Assembly: GCF_000805385.1 (NCBI RefSeq)
Contig: NZ_JTJW01000006.1
Location: 1,319,728-1,383,727, forward strand
DNA: 64,000 nucleotides
Direction of reading: 5' to 3'
DNA from: Mycolicibacterium setense
GTDB lineage: Bacteria; Actinomycetota; Actinomycetes; Mycobacteriales; Mycobacteriaceae
Shown here: piece by piece, positions 51,267-59,786 of the stretch
How the letters are laid out: the number at the start of each line of letters is the position of its first letter
How positions within the stretch are numbered: the stretch's first letter is position 1
Position numbers and translations under genes: made by a program
The notes under the pieces: generated by a model
Database searches by the model: none
Told to the model about the DNA's origin: nothing
Seen by the model: only the letters and a program-made list of their open reading frames with translations

Positions 51267-52241
51267 TCAGGATGCAGATACGGCGCTCTGCAGACGCGCG
51301 CGCCACCATGCCGCCCGGCCTTCGTCGGTGACGGCGTACCGCTCGAGCCGGTCACGCTGCGGAGCCGGGGGCATCGGCGCGACGGGAAGGTAGCCATCGA
51401 CCACAACCAGGGAACGCGAATCCGCGACCAGGTCACCGGCCAGAAACTCCCTGGTTCCCAGTTCGCACGCGAACGCCAGCTCCGGTAGCGCACCGGCGAG
51501 GGCGAGTCCCGAGGCCAGGCCGATCGTCGTCTCCAGGGTTGAGCTGACCACACAGGGCAACCCGCACGACTCGGCGACCCGCAACGCGCGCCGGGCGCCA
51601 CCCAACGGTCCGCTCGCGAGCACTGCGATATCGGCGGCCCGGCCCAGGCGCAGACTCATCGGGTCGTCGGCATCGCGGACCGACTCGCCGGCCGCCACGG
51701 GCACTTCGACCCGGCGCCTGACCTGCGCCAGCTCATCCAACGTCCGGCATGGTTGCACGACGAACTCCAGACCGCCGGCAGCGCGATCGAGGGCCGTGAT
51801 GGCGGTGACCGCGGTATCCGGATCCCACCGGCCCTTGGCGACGCATCGGAGTACTCCGCCCGCGCCGAGCCCGTCACGCACGGCCCGTACCCGCTCGACA
51901 TCCTGCGCCAGCCCCTCGACACCCACCTCGATCGCCGCCGTCCGGCAACCCGATGCCGCGGCGATCTGCTGAGCGCGGGCGGCGTCGACGGTCGCGGGAA
52001 TGGTGACCGCGACGGGCACTCGCCCACGCACCGGATCGGGAAAACCGACCGTTCCCGGCTCGGTCGCCGCCGTGAGCCAACGGCCCAGCGCATGCTCGTG
52101 CGGCAGCGGGCTGAACTCCCCCCAACCCTGCGGGCCCTCGAGCAGCATGCCCTCGCGAACGGTGAGCCCACCGACCGGCTCGACAGTCGGAATGGCGAAC
52201 ACGGGCGCACGCTCGAAGTCGATCAGGGTCTGCACAACCAC
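51267..52241 (-). CDS. MenC-like enolase-superfamily protein lacking catalytic residues
   Basis: The 324-residue product aligns with mycobacterial O-succinylbenzoate synthase MenC: GMLLEGPQGWGEFSPL, LRCVAKGRW, GLEFVVQPC, PVAAGESVR and ADIAVLASGPLGG occupy the positions of MenC motifs. But each catalytic or metal residue is changed: the K-x-K pair is AIE (103-105), the Asp of DANG is Val134, the Glu of LEQPC is Val162, the Asp of ADES is Gly185 and the Lys of VLK is Ala209. It therefore cannot be a normal enolase-type enzyme and may be a pseudoenzyme. Start is a GTG at 52239-52241. Confidence 0.82.
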   Translation of the reverse strand: MVVQTLIDFERAPVFAIPTVEPVGGLTVREGMLLEGPQGWGEFSPLPHEHALGRWLTAATEPGTVGFPDPVRGRVPVAVTIPATVDAARAQQIAAASGCRTAAIEVGVEGLAQDVERVRAVRDGLGAGGVLRCVAKGRWDPDTAVTAITALDRAAGGLEFVVQPCRTLDELAQVRRRVEVPVAAGESVRDADDPMSLRLGRAADIAVLASGPLGGARRALRVAESCGLPCVVSSTLETTIGLASGLALAGALPELAFACELGTREFLAGDLVADSRSLVVVDGYLPVAPMPPAPQRDRLERYAVTDEGRAAWWRARLQSAVSAS

Positions 52242-52363
52242 GTGACGCTAGCGGACGGGCCCGCCTACGGGCGGACAACGGGGCAACTGCCGGTACGTGG
52301 CCGGTGTGCCACCTAGACTGCGGCCATGGGTCGTGGCAGGTACAGCTCATGAGGAGACAGCCG

Positions 52364-52615
52364 ATGACGAGCGCAATGTGGCGCGGGGTGTTCACCGTGG
52401 TGTCGGCCGCGGTGCTGTCAGCCGGGTCGATGGCGGTGGCCACCATCGTGGCGCCGGCCGCCGGTGCGGCCTGCCCGCCCGGGGAAACCGGTGTCACCAA
52501 CGGCTGTTCGCCGTTCTGCGTGCCAGGCCGGCAACTCGATCTGGCCACCGGACTGTGCCTTCCGGTGCCGCCACCTCCTGCCGCGCCGAATGGCGTTGCG
52601 ACAGCGGCCTTCTAA
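52364..52615 (+). CDS. Small secreted Cys/Pro-rich protein
   Basis: The 83-residue product has a signal peptide (MTSAMWRGVFTVVSAAVLSA, ending AGAA near residue 50) and a short mature part with four cysteines: ACPPGETGVTNGCSPFCVPG and LDLATGLCLPV, then a proline run (PPPPAAP). The cysteine and proline pattern resembles that of the repeat protein at 57565. Its function is unknown. GAGGAGACAG before the ATG is a strong ribosome binding site. Confidence 0.72.
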   Translation: MTSAMWRGVFTVVSAAVLSAGSMAVATIVAPAAGAACPPGETGVTNGCSPFCVPGRQLDLATGLCLPVPPPPAAPNGVATAAF

Positions 52616-52633
52616 GCCACTACGCTGTCCGTC

Positions 52634-53296
52634 ATGGCGCAGGTACTGACGGTCAACGTGGCCCATCCACGACCCAACACCGCCGAGGGGCGTGCCGTCA
52701 CCGGCATCGACAAACGCCCCGTCGACGGAGCGGTCGCGGTGCGCGCCCCCGGCCCGATGCACGGCGGGCTCGGCAGCGGCCTCGTGGGCGACACGATCGG
52801 CGACCAACAGTTCCACGGCGGAGACGACCAGGCGGTGTACGCCTACGCACGTGAGGACCTCGACAACTGGCAGACCGAGCTGGACCGTGAGATCGCCAAC
52901 GGTGTGTTCGGCGAGAATCTGACCACCGAGGGCATCGACGTCACCAACGCCGTCATCGGTGAACGCTGGCGAGTCGGGACGCACGGTCTGGAGCTCGAGG
53001 TGTCCCGGCCGCGCATCCCCTGCCGGACATTCGCGAACTGGTTGCAGATCAACGGGTGGGTCAAAACCTTTACCAGAACAGCGATTCCGGGCGCCTACCT
53101 CCGCCTGGTGACACCCGGACCGGTGTCGGCCGGCGATGAGATCGTGGTGACCGGCCGGCCGGATCACGACGTCACCGTCGGGTTGGTGTTCCGTGCCCTG
53201 ACCCTGGAGCCACAGCATCTGCCCGCAGTCCTGCAGGCACCCGCGCTGCCACAGCCCCTGAAGGAGCTCGCCGAACGCCGCATCGGCACGGCGTGA
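52634..53296 (+). CDS. MOSC-domain protein
   Basis: The 220-residue product matches the YiiM-like MOSC family: TGIDKRPVDGAVAVRAPGPM, VGDTIGDQQFHGGDDQAVYAY, FGENLTTEGIDVTNAVIGERW and RPRIPCRTFANWL with the conserved cysteine that binds the molybdenum cofactor or sulfur. MOSC proteins transfer sulfur or bind Moco in detoxification. TACGCT (52621-52626) lies exactly 7 nt before the ATG, the leaderless pattern. It follows the Cys/Pro-rich gene by 18 nt. Confidence 0.88.
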   Translation: MAQVLTVNVAHPRPNTAEGRAVTGIDKRPVDGAVAVRAPGPMHGGLGSGLVGDTIGDQQFHGGDDQAVYAYAREDLDNWQTELDREIANGVFGENLTTEGIDVTNAVIGERWRVGTHGLELEVSRPRIPCRTFANWLQINGWVKTFTRTAIPGAYLRLVTPGPVSAGDEIVVTGRPDHDVTVGLVFRALTLEPQHLPAVLQAPALPQPLKELAERRIGTA

Positions 53297-53352
53297 TCGA
53301 CCGGTGAAGCTGGGTATCCCGATTTCGGCTGCGAATCGCCTTGCGGCTCTGA

Positions 53353-54006
53353 CTATTCCGGCCAGCCGTTCTTGAGGATGATGTCGACGAAATCCTCACG
53401 CACGAACGAGTCGTCGAAGTGCGCCAGCACATCGGCGTTGACGGTGCCGAATGTCGACCCCGGGCGCTGCTGCACCCCGTCGGTGAACGCGCGCAGAATC
53501 CGGTTCTTGAAATCCGGCCGCGGATGCACCGCGGTGACAGCGCTCAGATCCTCCGGTGTCAGGTCCTCCCGGCCGATGCCGAGAACGTCGGTTTCGACGC
53601 CCGCTGTCACCAGGGCGATCTCGGGGTCCAGGAACTCGGGGACCCCAGGCGTGGTGTGCAGTGCGATGCCCAGCCATACCTTGCGCGCAGCCGCCTCGTC
53701 GAACCCGCGCTGCAACAGGAAGTCCCGGGCGGCGTTGGCTCCGTCGACCTCGAACCTCAACTGCGAGGTCGTGCGGTAAGCCTCGGTGAGTCCGATGTCG
53801 TGGAACATCGCTCCCACGTACAACAATTCGAGATCGGGCCGCAGGCCGCGGCGCAGGCCCTGCAGCGCACCGAAGTAGAAGACCCGGCGGGAATGATCGA
53901 AAAGCAGATCGTCCTCGACGTCACGGATGTACTCGGTGACGTCTCGCGTCAGCGCGGTGTCGGGCAATTCGACGCCGGCGATGTTGTTGGTCAGGGACGT
54001 GGTCAT
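53353..54006 (-). CDS. HD-domain hydrolase (cyanamide-hydratase-like)
   Basis: The 217-residue product has a metal-dependent HD pattern: His38 (LFDHSRRVFYFG), H69-D70 (YVGAMFHDIGLTEAY) and later LGIALHTTPGVPEF and a conserved Asp. This order and the motif FHDIGLTE match the Ddi2/Ddi3-type cyanamide-hydratase-like HD family, which in yeast converts cyanamide to urea. Many bacterial members have other roles, so the substrate is not established. It is divergent from the GlxA-type regulator across 159 nt. Confidence 0.8.
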   Translation of the reverse strand: MTTSLTNNIAGVELPDTALTRDVTEYIRDVEDDLLFDHSRRVFYFGALQGLRRGLRPDLELLYVGAMFHDIGLTEAYRTTSQLRFEVDGANAARDFLLQRGFDEAAARKVWLGIALHTTPGVPEFLDPEIALVTAGVETDVLGIGREDLTPEDLSAVTAVHPRPDFKNRILRAFTDGVQQRPGSTFGTVNADVLAHFDDSFVREDFVDIILKNGWPE

Positions 54007-54165
54007 GATGTGGCTCCCAGGTTGTCGGTTCTTCGGTGGACGTAGGCGGTGCGGGTCAATGAGTCGGCGGGTGCCTGTTGATCTGAGACCAGTCTGCGTC
54101 GCCTCCGGCGGCCGGACCCGTGGCCGATGCGCCACCTTTCCCACAACAAGCGACACAATGGGCGC

Positions 54166-55137
54166 ATGGGACACGCTGTGGGACCGCGCGAGATCGTGAT
54201 CGTGGTCTTCGACGGTATGAAACTGCTGGATGCCGCAGGCCCCGCCGAGGTTTTCGCCGAGGCCAATCGATTCGGTGCCGACTACCGCCTACGAATCGCC
54301 TCAGTTGACGGCGCCGACGTCACCACCTCGATCGGCACGACGTTCGCGGTGACCGATCGCATCGCGGAGATCTGCGACGTGGACACCGTATTGGTCTCCG
54401 GCGGAGACGATCTCGTGGGCCGGCCGATCGATCCCGAGCTGGTCGCGTCGCTTCGAGATCTGCCCCTGCGGACCCGGCGGCTCGCCTCGATCTGCACAGG
54501 GTCGTTCATTCTTGCCGAGGCCGGACTGCTCGACGGTCGCCGGGCCACCACACACTGGCGGCACGCGCGGCTGTTGGCGCGGGCGTATCCGAGGATCACC
54601 GTCGAGCCTGACGCGATCTTCGTGCGGGACGGCGACGTCTACACCTCTGCGGGGGTGTCGGCGGGCATCGACCTGGCGTTGGCATTGGTGGAATCGGATT
54701 GCGGAGCCGACCTGGTGCGCGACGTCGCGCGGTCGCTCGTGGTGTACCTCAAGCGTGCAGGCGGCCAGTCCCAATTCTCCACACTGGTCGAGTCGGATGC
54801 ACCCGCAGAATCCGCGCTGCGTCGGGTCACCGATGCGATCGCGGCCGATCCCGCCGCCAACCACAGTGTGAAAAGCCTTGCGGCCCTGGCTTCTTTGAGT
54901 ACCCGACAGCTGACCCGGCTGTTCCAGGCCGAGCTGAGCACCACACCGGCGCGCTACGTCGAAATGGTACGGATCGATGTCGCACGGGCGGCTCTCGACG
55001 CGGGACGCCCGGTCGGCGAGACCGCCCGACTCGCCGGGTTCGGGAGCCCCGAGACCCTGCGCCGGGTGTTCACCAGCCATCTCGGGGTGTCGCCGAAGGC
55101 CTACCGGGACAGGTTCCGTACCACGTCGAGGGGCTGA
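54166..55137 (+). CDS. GlxA-type AraC-family regulator with DJ-1/PfpI domain
   Basis: The 323-residue product has an N-terminal DJ-1/PfpI-like domain (REIVIVVFDGMKLLDAAGPAEVFAEA, LVSGGDDL, LASICTGSFILAEAGLLDGRRATTHW) and a C-terminal AraC helix-turn-helix (VKSLAALASLSTRQLTRLFQAE, then PVGETARLAGFGSPETLRRVFTSHLGVSP). The nucleophile Cys in SICTGS is present. GlxA-type regulators sense small molecules and control catabolic genes. It is divergent from the HD-hydrolase gene, its likely target. Confidence 0.92.
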   Translation: MGHAVGPREIVIVVFDGMKLLDAAGPAEVFAEANRFGADYRLRIASVDGADVTTSIGTTFAVTDRIAEICDVDTVLVSGGDDLVGRPIDPELVASLRDLPLRTRRLASICTGSFILAEAGLLDGRRATTHWRHARLLARAYPRITVEPDAIFVRDGDVYTSAGVSAGIDLALALVESDCGADLVRDVARSLVVYLKRAGGQSQFSTLVESDAPAESALRRVTDAIAADPAANHSVKSLAALASLSTRQLTRLFQAELSTTPARYVEMVRIDVARAALDAGRPVGETARLAGFGSPETLRRVFTSHLGVSPKAYRDRFRTTSRG

Positions 55138-55146
55138 ACGCGGTCC

Positions 55147-55836
55147 TCAGACCCAGCGCGGGAGTTCCTTGCCGATCAGTGGCGCGATCTTGTCGGCCAT
55201 GTAGGCATGGCCGGCGTCGGTCGGGTGGATCCCGTCGGCACCGATCAACTCCGGGCGATCGAAGAACCAGCGGTCGGCGATCGGATCGACGAAAGTGGCA
55301 CCCACCTGTCGCGCTTGATCCCGCAGGATGTCGCGAACGCCCAGCAGATTGGGCGGCACGTCGGCATTCACCCATGGCGGCCCGATCACCAGCATCCGGG
55401 CGGTGGGGGCGGCCTGGCGGGCCATCGTCAGCGCGTCGTGGCTCAAGCGGGTGTAGATCCCGAGGTCGGAGTCCTTGTCGTTGCGCGATCCGAAGAACAC
55501 GATCAAGGCGTCGTCAGGCTGCACCGCGCGGGCCGTGAGGTCGGCGAAGACGCTGCCGTGATTACCGCGCGCCTCGTAACCGGCGCCGCCCTCGGCCACC
55601 ACATCGGCGTCCACCTGCACACCGCGCTGCGACAGCTTCTGCCAGGCCAGCGGCGCCCAGTTCCTCGGACCCATGCCGCCTTCGGCAAGCATGCCGGTGG
55701 TGTACGAGTCGCCGATCACCGAGATGTGGTTGATCTGCGGGTCCAGACCTGACGTGACATAGCGCTGCTGAGGGGTCTGCATGAACAGCCCGACCAGAAG
55801 AGCGAGCGAGACGATGAAAGTGGTCAGACGACTCAC
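55147..55836 (-). CDS. Secreted SGNH/GDSL hydrolase (Rv0518-type)
   Basis: The 229-residue product has an N-terminal signal-like segment (MSRLTTFIVSLALLVGLFMQ) and the SGNH motifs: GDSYTTG with Ser44 (block I), AEGGAGYEARGNHG (block II), FFGSRNDKDSD (block III, G-x-N variant SRND) and GADGIHPTDAGHAYM (block V, Asp-x-x-His). SGNH proteins are often esterases or acetyl-transferases acting on the cell wall. GTG at 55834-55836 has GGAGG 5 nt upstream. It neighbours the acyltransferase gene in the same orientation as Rv0518-Rv0517. Confidence 0.88.
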   Translation of the reverse strand: MSRLTTFIVSLALLVGLFMQTPQQRYVTSGLDPQINHISVIGDSYTTGMLAEGGMGPRNWAPLAWQKLSQRGVQVDADVVAEGGAGYEARGNHGSVFADLTARAVQPDDALIVFFGSRNDKDSDLGIYTRLSHDALTMARQAAPTARMLVIGPPWVNADVPPNLLGVRDILRDQARQVGATFVDPIADRWFFDRPELIGADGIHPTDAGHAYMADKIAPLIGKELPRWV

Positions 55837-56004
55837 TGCAACCTCCACTGCCGGCGGGACCCATCCATCCCGGACCGCGATACGCCGAACAGCCTATGGG
55901 GTGAACCCCGGCCGAACATAAGCGGTCGATGACACACCGATAACAAGGGCATAACAACCTGTCGCGCAGCGGGTTTGGATAGTTACAGCAGTCAGCTGCG
56001 GCAG

Positions 56005-57240
56005 TCAGCCCGCACGGGCGGAAACCTTGTCGGACGTGTCCTCGAGCTCGGTGTCGATCCGGTGCAGTTTCGTGCCGACCGAATCAACAGGACGGATGTC
56101 GACCATCCTGCGCATCCACCGCCTGGCCGGCTCCTCCACGAGGTGATAGAGCGCTACTGCTCCCAGCAGCGCGATCGCGAACAGGCCGACGAGCGTCGCT
56201 TTGCCCGACAGCGTCGGTGTCAGGGTGAGCTCGAATTGCCTGGTGGTCCAGATCCACGCGGTATGCACCAATTCGTGCACCATGTACAGACCGAAGGAGA
56301 TCTGTCCGCCGTAGACCAACAGCCGCGTCGACAGCAGCGCCGGCAGACTCCCGACGCCGACCGCCAGGGCCACCACTTGCGGGACGAACAGAATGTCGAC
56401 CAGCCCGCCGGCATCGCCGACGGTGTTCAACGGGTGCGCATCGAAGAAGTACAGTCCGCCGACGATCAGGGCGCCCAGCACGATCGACAGGTAGCCCGCC
56501 CGCCGCTGGGTCTGTTCGGTCAGGTGCAGCTTGCGAACCGCCGCACACGCCAACGCACCCGCGGTGAACTGCATGACGATGCGAGGCAGCCAACTCCACG
56601 GGCTGTAGAAGTGGCCGGTGGCCATCAGCAGCACCATCGGCGGCACGGCCGCAGCGATGGCCAGCACGACCAGGCTCCGTGCCCGGGTGGCCCGCGCGAT
56701 CCGGAAGATGACCAGGATCAGTGCCCCGAATAGCAGGTACGCCAACCATTCGGCACTGATCGACCAGGCCGGTCCGTCCCAGCTCGAGCCGTCGAAGTAG
56801 GGCTCGAACCACAGTTGGACGAGGAACAGCTGGCGCACATAGCTGACGGCGTTGTAGCCGCTGGTGTCCTCGGGTGGGATGTGCCCGACGTTGAGAGTGA
56901 AAATCAGCCACAGTGCCGCCAGGTGCAGCGTGACGAGGTAGACCGGCCACACCCGCGACAGCCGCAGCCACAAGAAGTGAAGCGTGGCCCGGGTGGACCA
57001 GGTCGGGCCCATCCTGTCGATGTAGTTCCAGGTCAATACGAATCCGCTGAGGATGAAGAAGAGATCGACACCCTGGGCTCCGCAATCGAGTATCGGGGCG
57101 AGCGCCTCGGTGACATCGGGTGCCACCTGGTAGAGCAAGGGCCGGAAGTGGAACAAGACCACCCACACCGCCGCAACGATGCGCAGGCCTGTCAGGGCCT
57201 TGATCTCTGCGCCGCGCACAACACCCTTTTCCGTATCCAC
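56005..57240 (-). CDS. Acyltransferase-3 family membrane protein (Rv0517-type)
   Basis: The 411-residue polytopic protein has about ten spans and the acyltransferase-3 pattern: AEIKALTGLRIVAAVWVVLFHF with the conserved His, GVDLFFILSGFVLTWNY (the R-x-x-F/S-G-F motif), WSISAEWLAYL and LYMVHELVHTAW near the end. It would transfer acyl groups to extracellular or cell-envelope substrates. The neighbouring SGNH hydrolase suggests they act together on one substrate. Its start ATG is at 57238-57240. Confidence 0.88.
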   Translation of the reverse strand: MDTEKGVVRGAEIKALTGLRIVAAVWVVLFHFRPLLYQVAPDVTEALAPILDCGAQGVDLFFILSGFVLTWNYIDRMGPTWSTRATLHFLWLRLSRVWPVYLVTLHLAALWLIFTLNVGHIPPEDTSGYNAVSYVRQLFLVQLWFEPYFDGSSWDGPAWSISAEWLAYLLFGALILVIFRIARATRARSLVVLAIAAAVPPMVLLMATGHFYSPWSWLPRIVMQFTAGALACAAVRKLHLTEQTQRRAGYLSIVLGALIVGGLYFFDAHPLNTVGDAGGLVDILFVPQVVALAVGVGSLPALLSTRLLVYGGQISFGLYMVHELVHTAWIWTTRQFELTLTPTLSGKATLVGLFAIALLGAVALYHLVEEPARRWMRRMVDIRPVDSVGTKLHRIDTELEDTSDKVSARAG

Positions 57241-57564
57241 TCAGCTGTTTCGTCACTTCGCTGTTTTGTCATGTCATAGCCGCGGCTGGCCGGGCGGATC
57301 GGCCCGCGATACGCGCAACCGGCAGCTCTCGCAGACTAGCAGCGAGCCCTCGCGCAGCGCGCCGGCCGCGCCGTGTGTGGTTCCTGGGCAAAATCCGTAT
57401 ACCTGCTGTCACCGGCGCGGGTGATCTTGTGCAGCAAAGCAATTCCCGTACCGCCCGCGTCACCGTGGCCGCCGGGGCCGGCGATGACGCGGCGTGTCCG
57501 ATTCCTGGCCGTCGACCGAAGGTCCGGATAGGCTCGGCGACGTGATCTCTCGGGGAGGTTTGAG
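57241..57564. other. Intergenic region upstream of the Cys/Trp repeat gene
   Basis: About 320 bases separate the minus-strand acyltransferase start from the plus-strand repeat-protein gene. A TAGGCT hexamer at 57529-57534 and a following GGGGAGG ribosome binding site could drive the repeat gene. Nothing coding was recognised. Confidence 0.5.
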
Positions 57565-57876
57565 ATGACCAGCATCGTCAGCCGCGCTGCGGCGGGCATC
57601 GGCGCTGTCCTGGCGCCACTCGGCCTGATGGCGGTAGTCACGGTGGCCACGCCGGCCGTCAGCTGGGCCGACTGCGGAGCCGGAGAATGGTGGGACCCGG
57701 TGGCGAACGTGTGCCGCCCGCCGGTCGTGCCGTTGGATTGCGAGAACGGCGCCTGGTGGGATCCGGTGGCCAACACCTGTCGCCCGCCGGTGGTGCCTCC
57801 GCCGCCGATGTGCGACAACGGCTGGTGGTGGGATCCCGTGGGCAACGCCTGCCGGCCACCGCTGATCCCGGGCTGA
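57565..57876 (+). CDS. Secreted protein with three W-W-D-P-V-x-N-x-C-R-P-P repeats
   Basis: The 103-residue product has a signal peptide (MTSIVSRAAAGIGAVLAPLG, ending SWA near residue 35) and a mature part made of three tandem repeats of about 22 residues, each of the type C-x-x-G-x-W-W-D-P-V-x-N-x-C-R-P-P (residues 37-54, 59-76 and 83-100). Two cysteines per repeat suggest intra-repeat disulfides, and the WW pair suggests binding to a hydrophobic or sugar ligand. No named family is recognised. GGGGAGG before the ATG gives good translation. Confidence 0.78.
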   Translation: MTSIVSRAAAGIGAVLAPLGLMAVVTVATPAVSWADCGAGEWWDPVANVCRPPVVPLDCENGAWWDPVANTCRPPVVPPPPMCDNGWWWDPVGNACRPPLIPG

Positions 57877-57885
57877 TGACTCACA

Positions 57886-57913
57886 CGTGATGACTCAGGG
57901 CTGAGTCATCACG
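57886..57913. terminator. Bidirectional terminator hairpin with repeated TGATGACTCA
   Basis: CGTGATGACTCA (57886-57897), loop GGGC, and TGAGTCATCACG (57902-57913) form a perfect 12-bp stem between convergent stops. TGATGACTCA also occurs just before it (about 57874-57883), and a partial copy (TGGGTCATCACGG) follows it. Confidence 0.75.
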
Positions 57914-57922
57914 GCTGGGTCA

Positions 57923-58477
57923 TCACGGCATCGGCACGGAGGACCCGTCGTAATTGCGGGCGTTGTTGTTGAGCGAATCCATCCACGCGCGCAGCTTGGC
58001 CTGGCCGACCAACGCCGGGATGGCACCGTTGGCCGGGGTATTCGGAACGGCGTCGGTGGGCTGCCACGGCTGGCAACCGCTGGTCTTGAACGCCTTGTCG
58101 GTGGCCTCGATCGTGATGACCTGCGGCTTCTTACTGAAGGCGTTGTCGATGATGTCGCCGCCGTGCAGATCGGCCATCCGCTTCCAGTAGCAGGTGCCGC
58201 CCTCGACCGGGCCCGCCGACGCGTAGTTGCCAGGCTGGACGTCGGTACCGACGATGAAGAGACCGTCGTGGTCGATCACCCCTGACGCCGCCGGCGCGGG
58301 CGCCCCCGCAGGTGCAGCGGGAGGAGCAGCCGGAGCAGCCTCCACCGGACCGGGCGGCGGACCAGGTGCGGGCACCGGCATCGGCGCCTCCGGATCCGCG
58401 GCGGCGATGCCACTGAACGCCCCACCTGCGGACACCGCCAAAGCGGCGGCGAAGATCACGGCTTTCATCGGCTTCAT
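57923..58477 (-). CDS. Secreted Pro/Ala-rich protein with C-terminal domain
   Basis: The 184-residue product has a signal peptide (MKPMKAVIFAAALAVSAGGAF, cleavage near AAADP), a Pro/Ala-rich spacer (about residues 28-68) and a C-terminal domain from FIVGTDVQPGNYASAGPVEGG to TYCYWKR-like (GGTCYWKRMADLHGGDIIDN) with two cysteines. The latter half resembles small mycobacterial secreted domains of unknown function. A hydrophobic/basic region with KKPQVITIEATDKAFKTSGCQ follows. No named family is recognised. Confidence 0.72.
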   Translation of the reverse strand: MKPMKAVIFAAALAVSAGGAFSGIAAADPEAPMPVPAPGPPPGPVEAAPAAPPAAPAGAPAPAASGVIDHDGLFIVGTDVQPGNYASAGPVEGGTCYWKRMADLHGGDIIDNAFSKKPQVITIEATDKAFKTSGCQPWQPTDAVPNTPANGAIPALVGQAKLRAWMDSLNNNARNYDGSSVPMP

Positions 58478-58578
58478 GAAAACCGAGCGTACCGGGTATG
58501 GCGAACTGGTCGGGCCCGCTTGCGCCGAGGTCTACGTCGCCAGAACCCCGCTGACGTGATCTGTGGCACGCTCGCGGA

Positions 58579-59739
58579 GTGGAGCTTCCGCGTCCTGATC
58601 CAGATGCCCCCCACCTGGCCGACGTCGTCCCTTCTGTCCTCGCCGCGATGGGAGTGCCCGGTTTCGATGCGCGACTGTCCTGGCCCGGCCCGATCTGTGG
58701 CGCATGCGTCTTGCTGATCGACGGGCTCGGCGCCGAGCTGCTCGCCGCCCATGCCGACGATGCCCCGGTGTTGACCCAGCTGGCCGGTCGGTCGGCCTCC
58801 CGGACGTTGGATGTCGGGTTTCCCTCGACCACGGCGGCCGGATTGGCGGCGATCGGCACCGGATGCCGATCGGGCGAGCACGGCCTTGTCGGCTACTCGT
58901 TCCGGGTCCCCGAGGCCGGCCCGGAATTCGACGTCGTCAACGCGCTGCGGTGGCGTCCTCACCCGTGGGGCCCGGACCTGCGTGACCGGGTGGTACCCGA
59001 ACGGATCCAACCGTTGCCCACCACGTTCGAACGGGCGGGAGCGGCCGGGTTCGAGGTCTCGGTGGTTTCGGCCGCCGAACACGCCGGTTCCGGCTTGAGC
59101 CGGGCGATCCTGCGCGGCGGGACCTACGTCGGCGTGCACGCCCTCGGCGATCTCGCGGCCGGAGTCATCGCCGCCGTCGCAGGCCGTGGCTTCTGCTACG
59201 GATACCACGCCGACCTCGACCTGGTAGGTCACCTGCACGGGCCCGGCTCCCCCGCGTGGCGCATGCAGTTGCGGCAGGTCGACCGCCTGGTGGAGTCTAT
59301 ATTGGCGGCGCTGCCGTCAGAGTGTCTGCTGGCTGTGGTGGCCGACCACGGCATGGTCAGCGTTGACCAGGCCCACGTGACCGACATCGACGAGTGCGGA
59401 CCGCTGCTCGAAGGGGTGGCCGCGGTCGGTGGCGAAGCCCGCGCCCGCCACATCTACACCGCTGACGGGGCGGCCGATGACGTCCTCGCCGCGTGGCGCG
59501 CCACCCTGGCCGATTCCGCGTGGGTGTTGTCCCGCGACGAGGCCATCGCCGCTGGTTGGTTCGGCGCCCGGGTGCGCGATGGCGTCCGGAATCGCATCGG
59601 CGACGTCGTCGCTGCCGCCCGTGGATCGGCCGCGATGCTGCGCCGAACTGCCGAACCCCTCGAGTCCGCGTTGGTCGGCCACCACGGTTCGCTGACGAGT
59701 GCTGAGCAAAAAATCCCGCTTTTGTCGGCAATTGGATGA
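58579..59739 (+). CDS. Type I phosphodiesterase/nucleotide pyrophosphatase-like protein
   Basis: The 386-residue product has the alkaline-phosphatase superfamily metal ligands: Asp48 in VLLIDGLGAEL, the Thr85 nucleophile in GFPSTTAAGLAAIGTG, DLDLVGHLHG (Asp and His) and VVADHGMVSVDQ (Asp-His). These are the features of type I phosphodiesterases (PF01663). No signal peptide is apparent. Its substrate is unknown. The GTG at 58579 starts it. Confidence 0.88.
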   Translation: MELPRPDPDAPHLADVVPSVLAAMGVPGFDARLSWPGPICGACVLLIDGLGAELLAAHADDAPVLTQLAGRSASRTLDVGFPSTTAAGLAAIGTGCRSGEHGLVGYSFRVPEAGPEFDVVNALRWRPHPWGPDLRDRVVPERIQPLPTTFERAGAAGFEVSVVSAAEHAGSGLSRAILRGGTYVGVHALGDLAAGVIAAVAGRGFCYGYHADLDLVGHLHGPGSPAWRMQLRQVDRLVESILAALPSECLLAVVADHGMVSVDQAHVTDIDECGPLLEGVAAVGGEARARHIYTADGAADDVLAAWRATLADSAWVLSRDEAIAAGWFGARVRDGVRNRIGDVVAAARGSAAMLRRTAEPLESALVGHHGSLTSAEQKIPLLSAIG

Positions 59740-59762
59740 GTGAAGCACCCGACCGGAACAGG

Positions 59763-59779
59763 CTTAGATGGGCTAAGAT
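59763..59779 (+). promoter_or_regulatory. CTTAG-N5-CTAAG repeat overlapping the -10 of the DUF732 gene
   Basis: CTTAG-ATGGG-CTAAG (59763-59777) is a perfect 5+5+5 inverted repeat overlapping the TAAGAT -10-like hexamer (59774-59779), 7 nt before the ATG. A repressor bound here would block transcription of the leaderless DUF732 gene. Confidence 0.5.
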
Positions 59780-59786
59780 TCACCGC

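Noticed and set aside
57269..57463. Short minus-strand frame before the repeat-protein gene
   Set aside because: It lacks a ribosome binding site and its translation has no domain-like composition.
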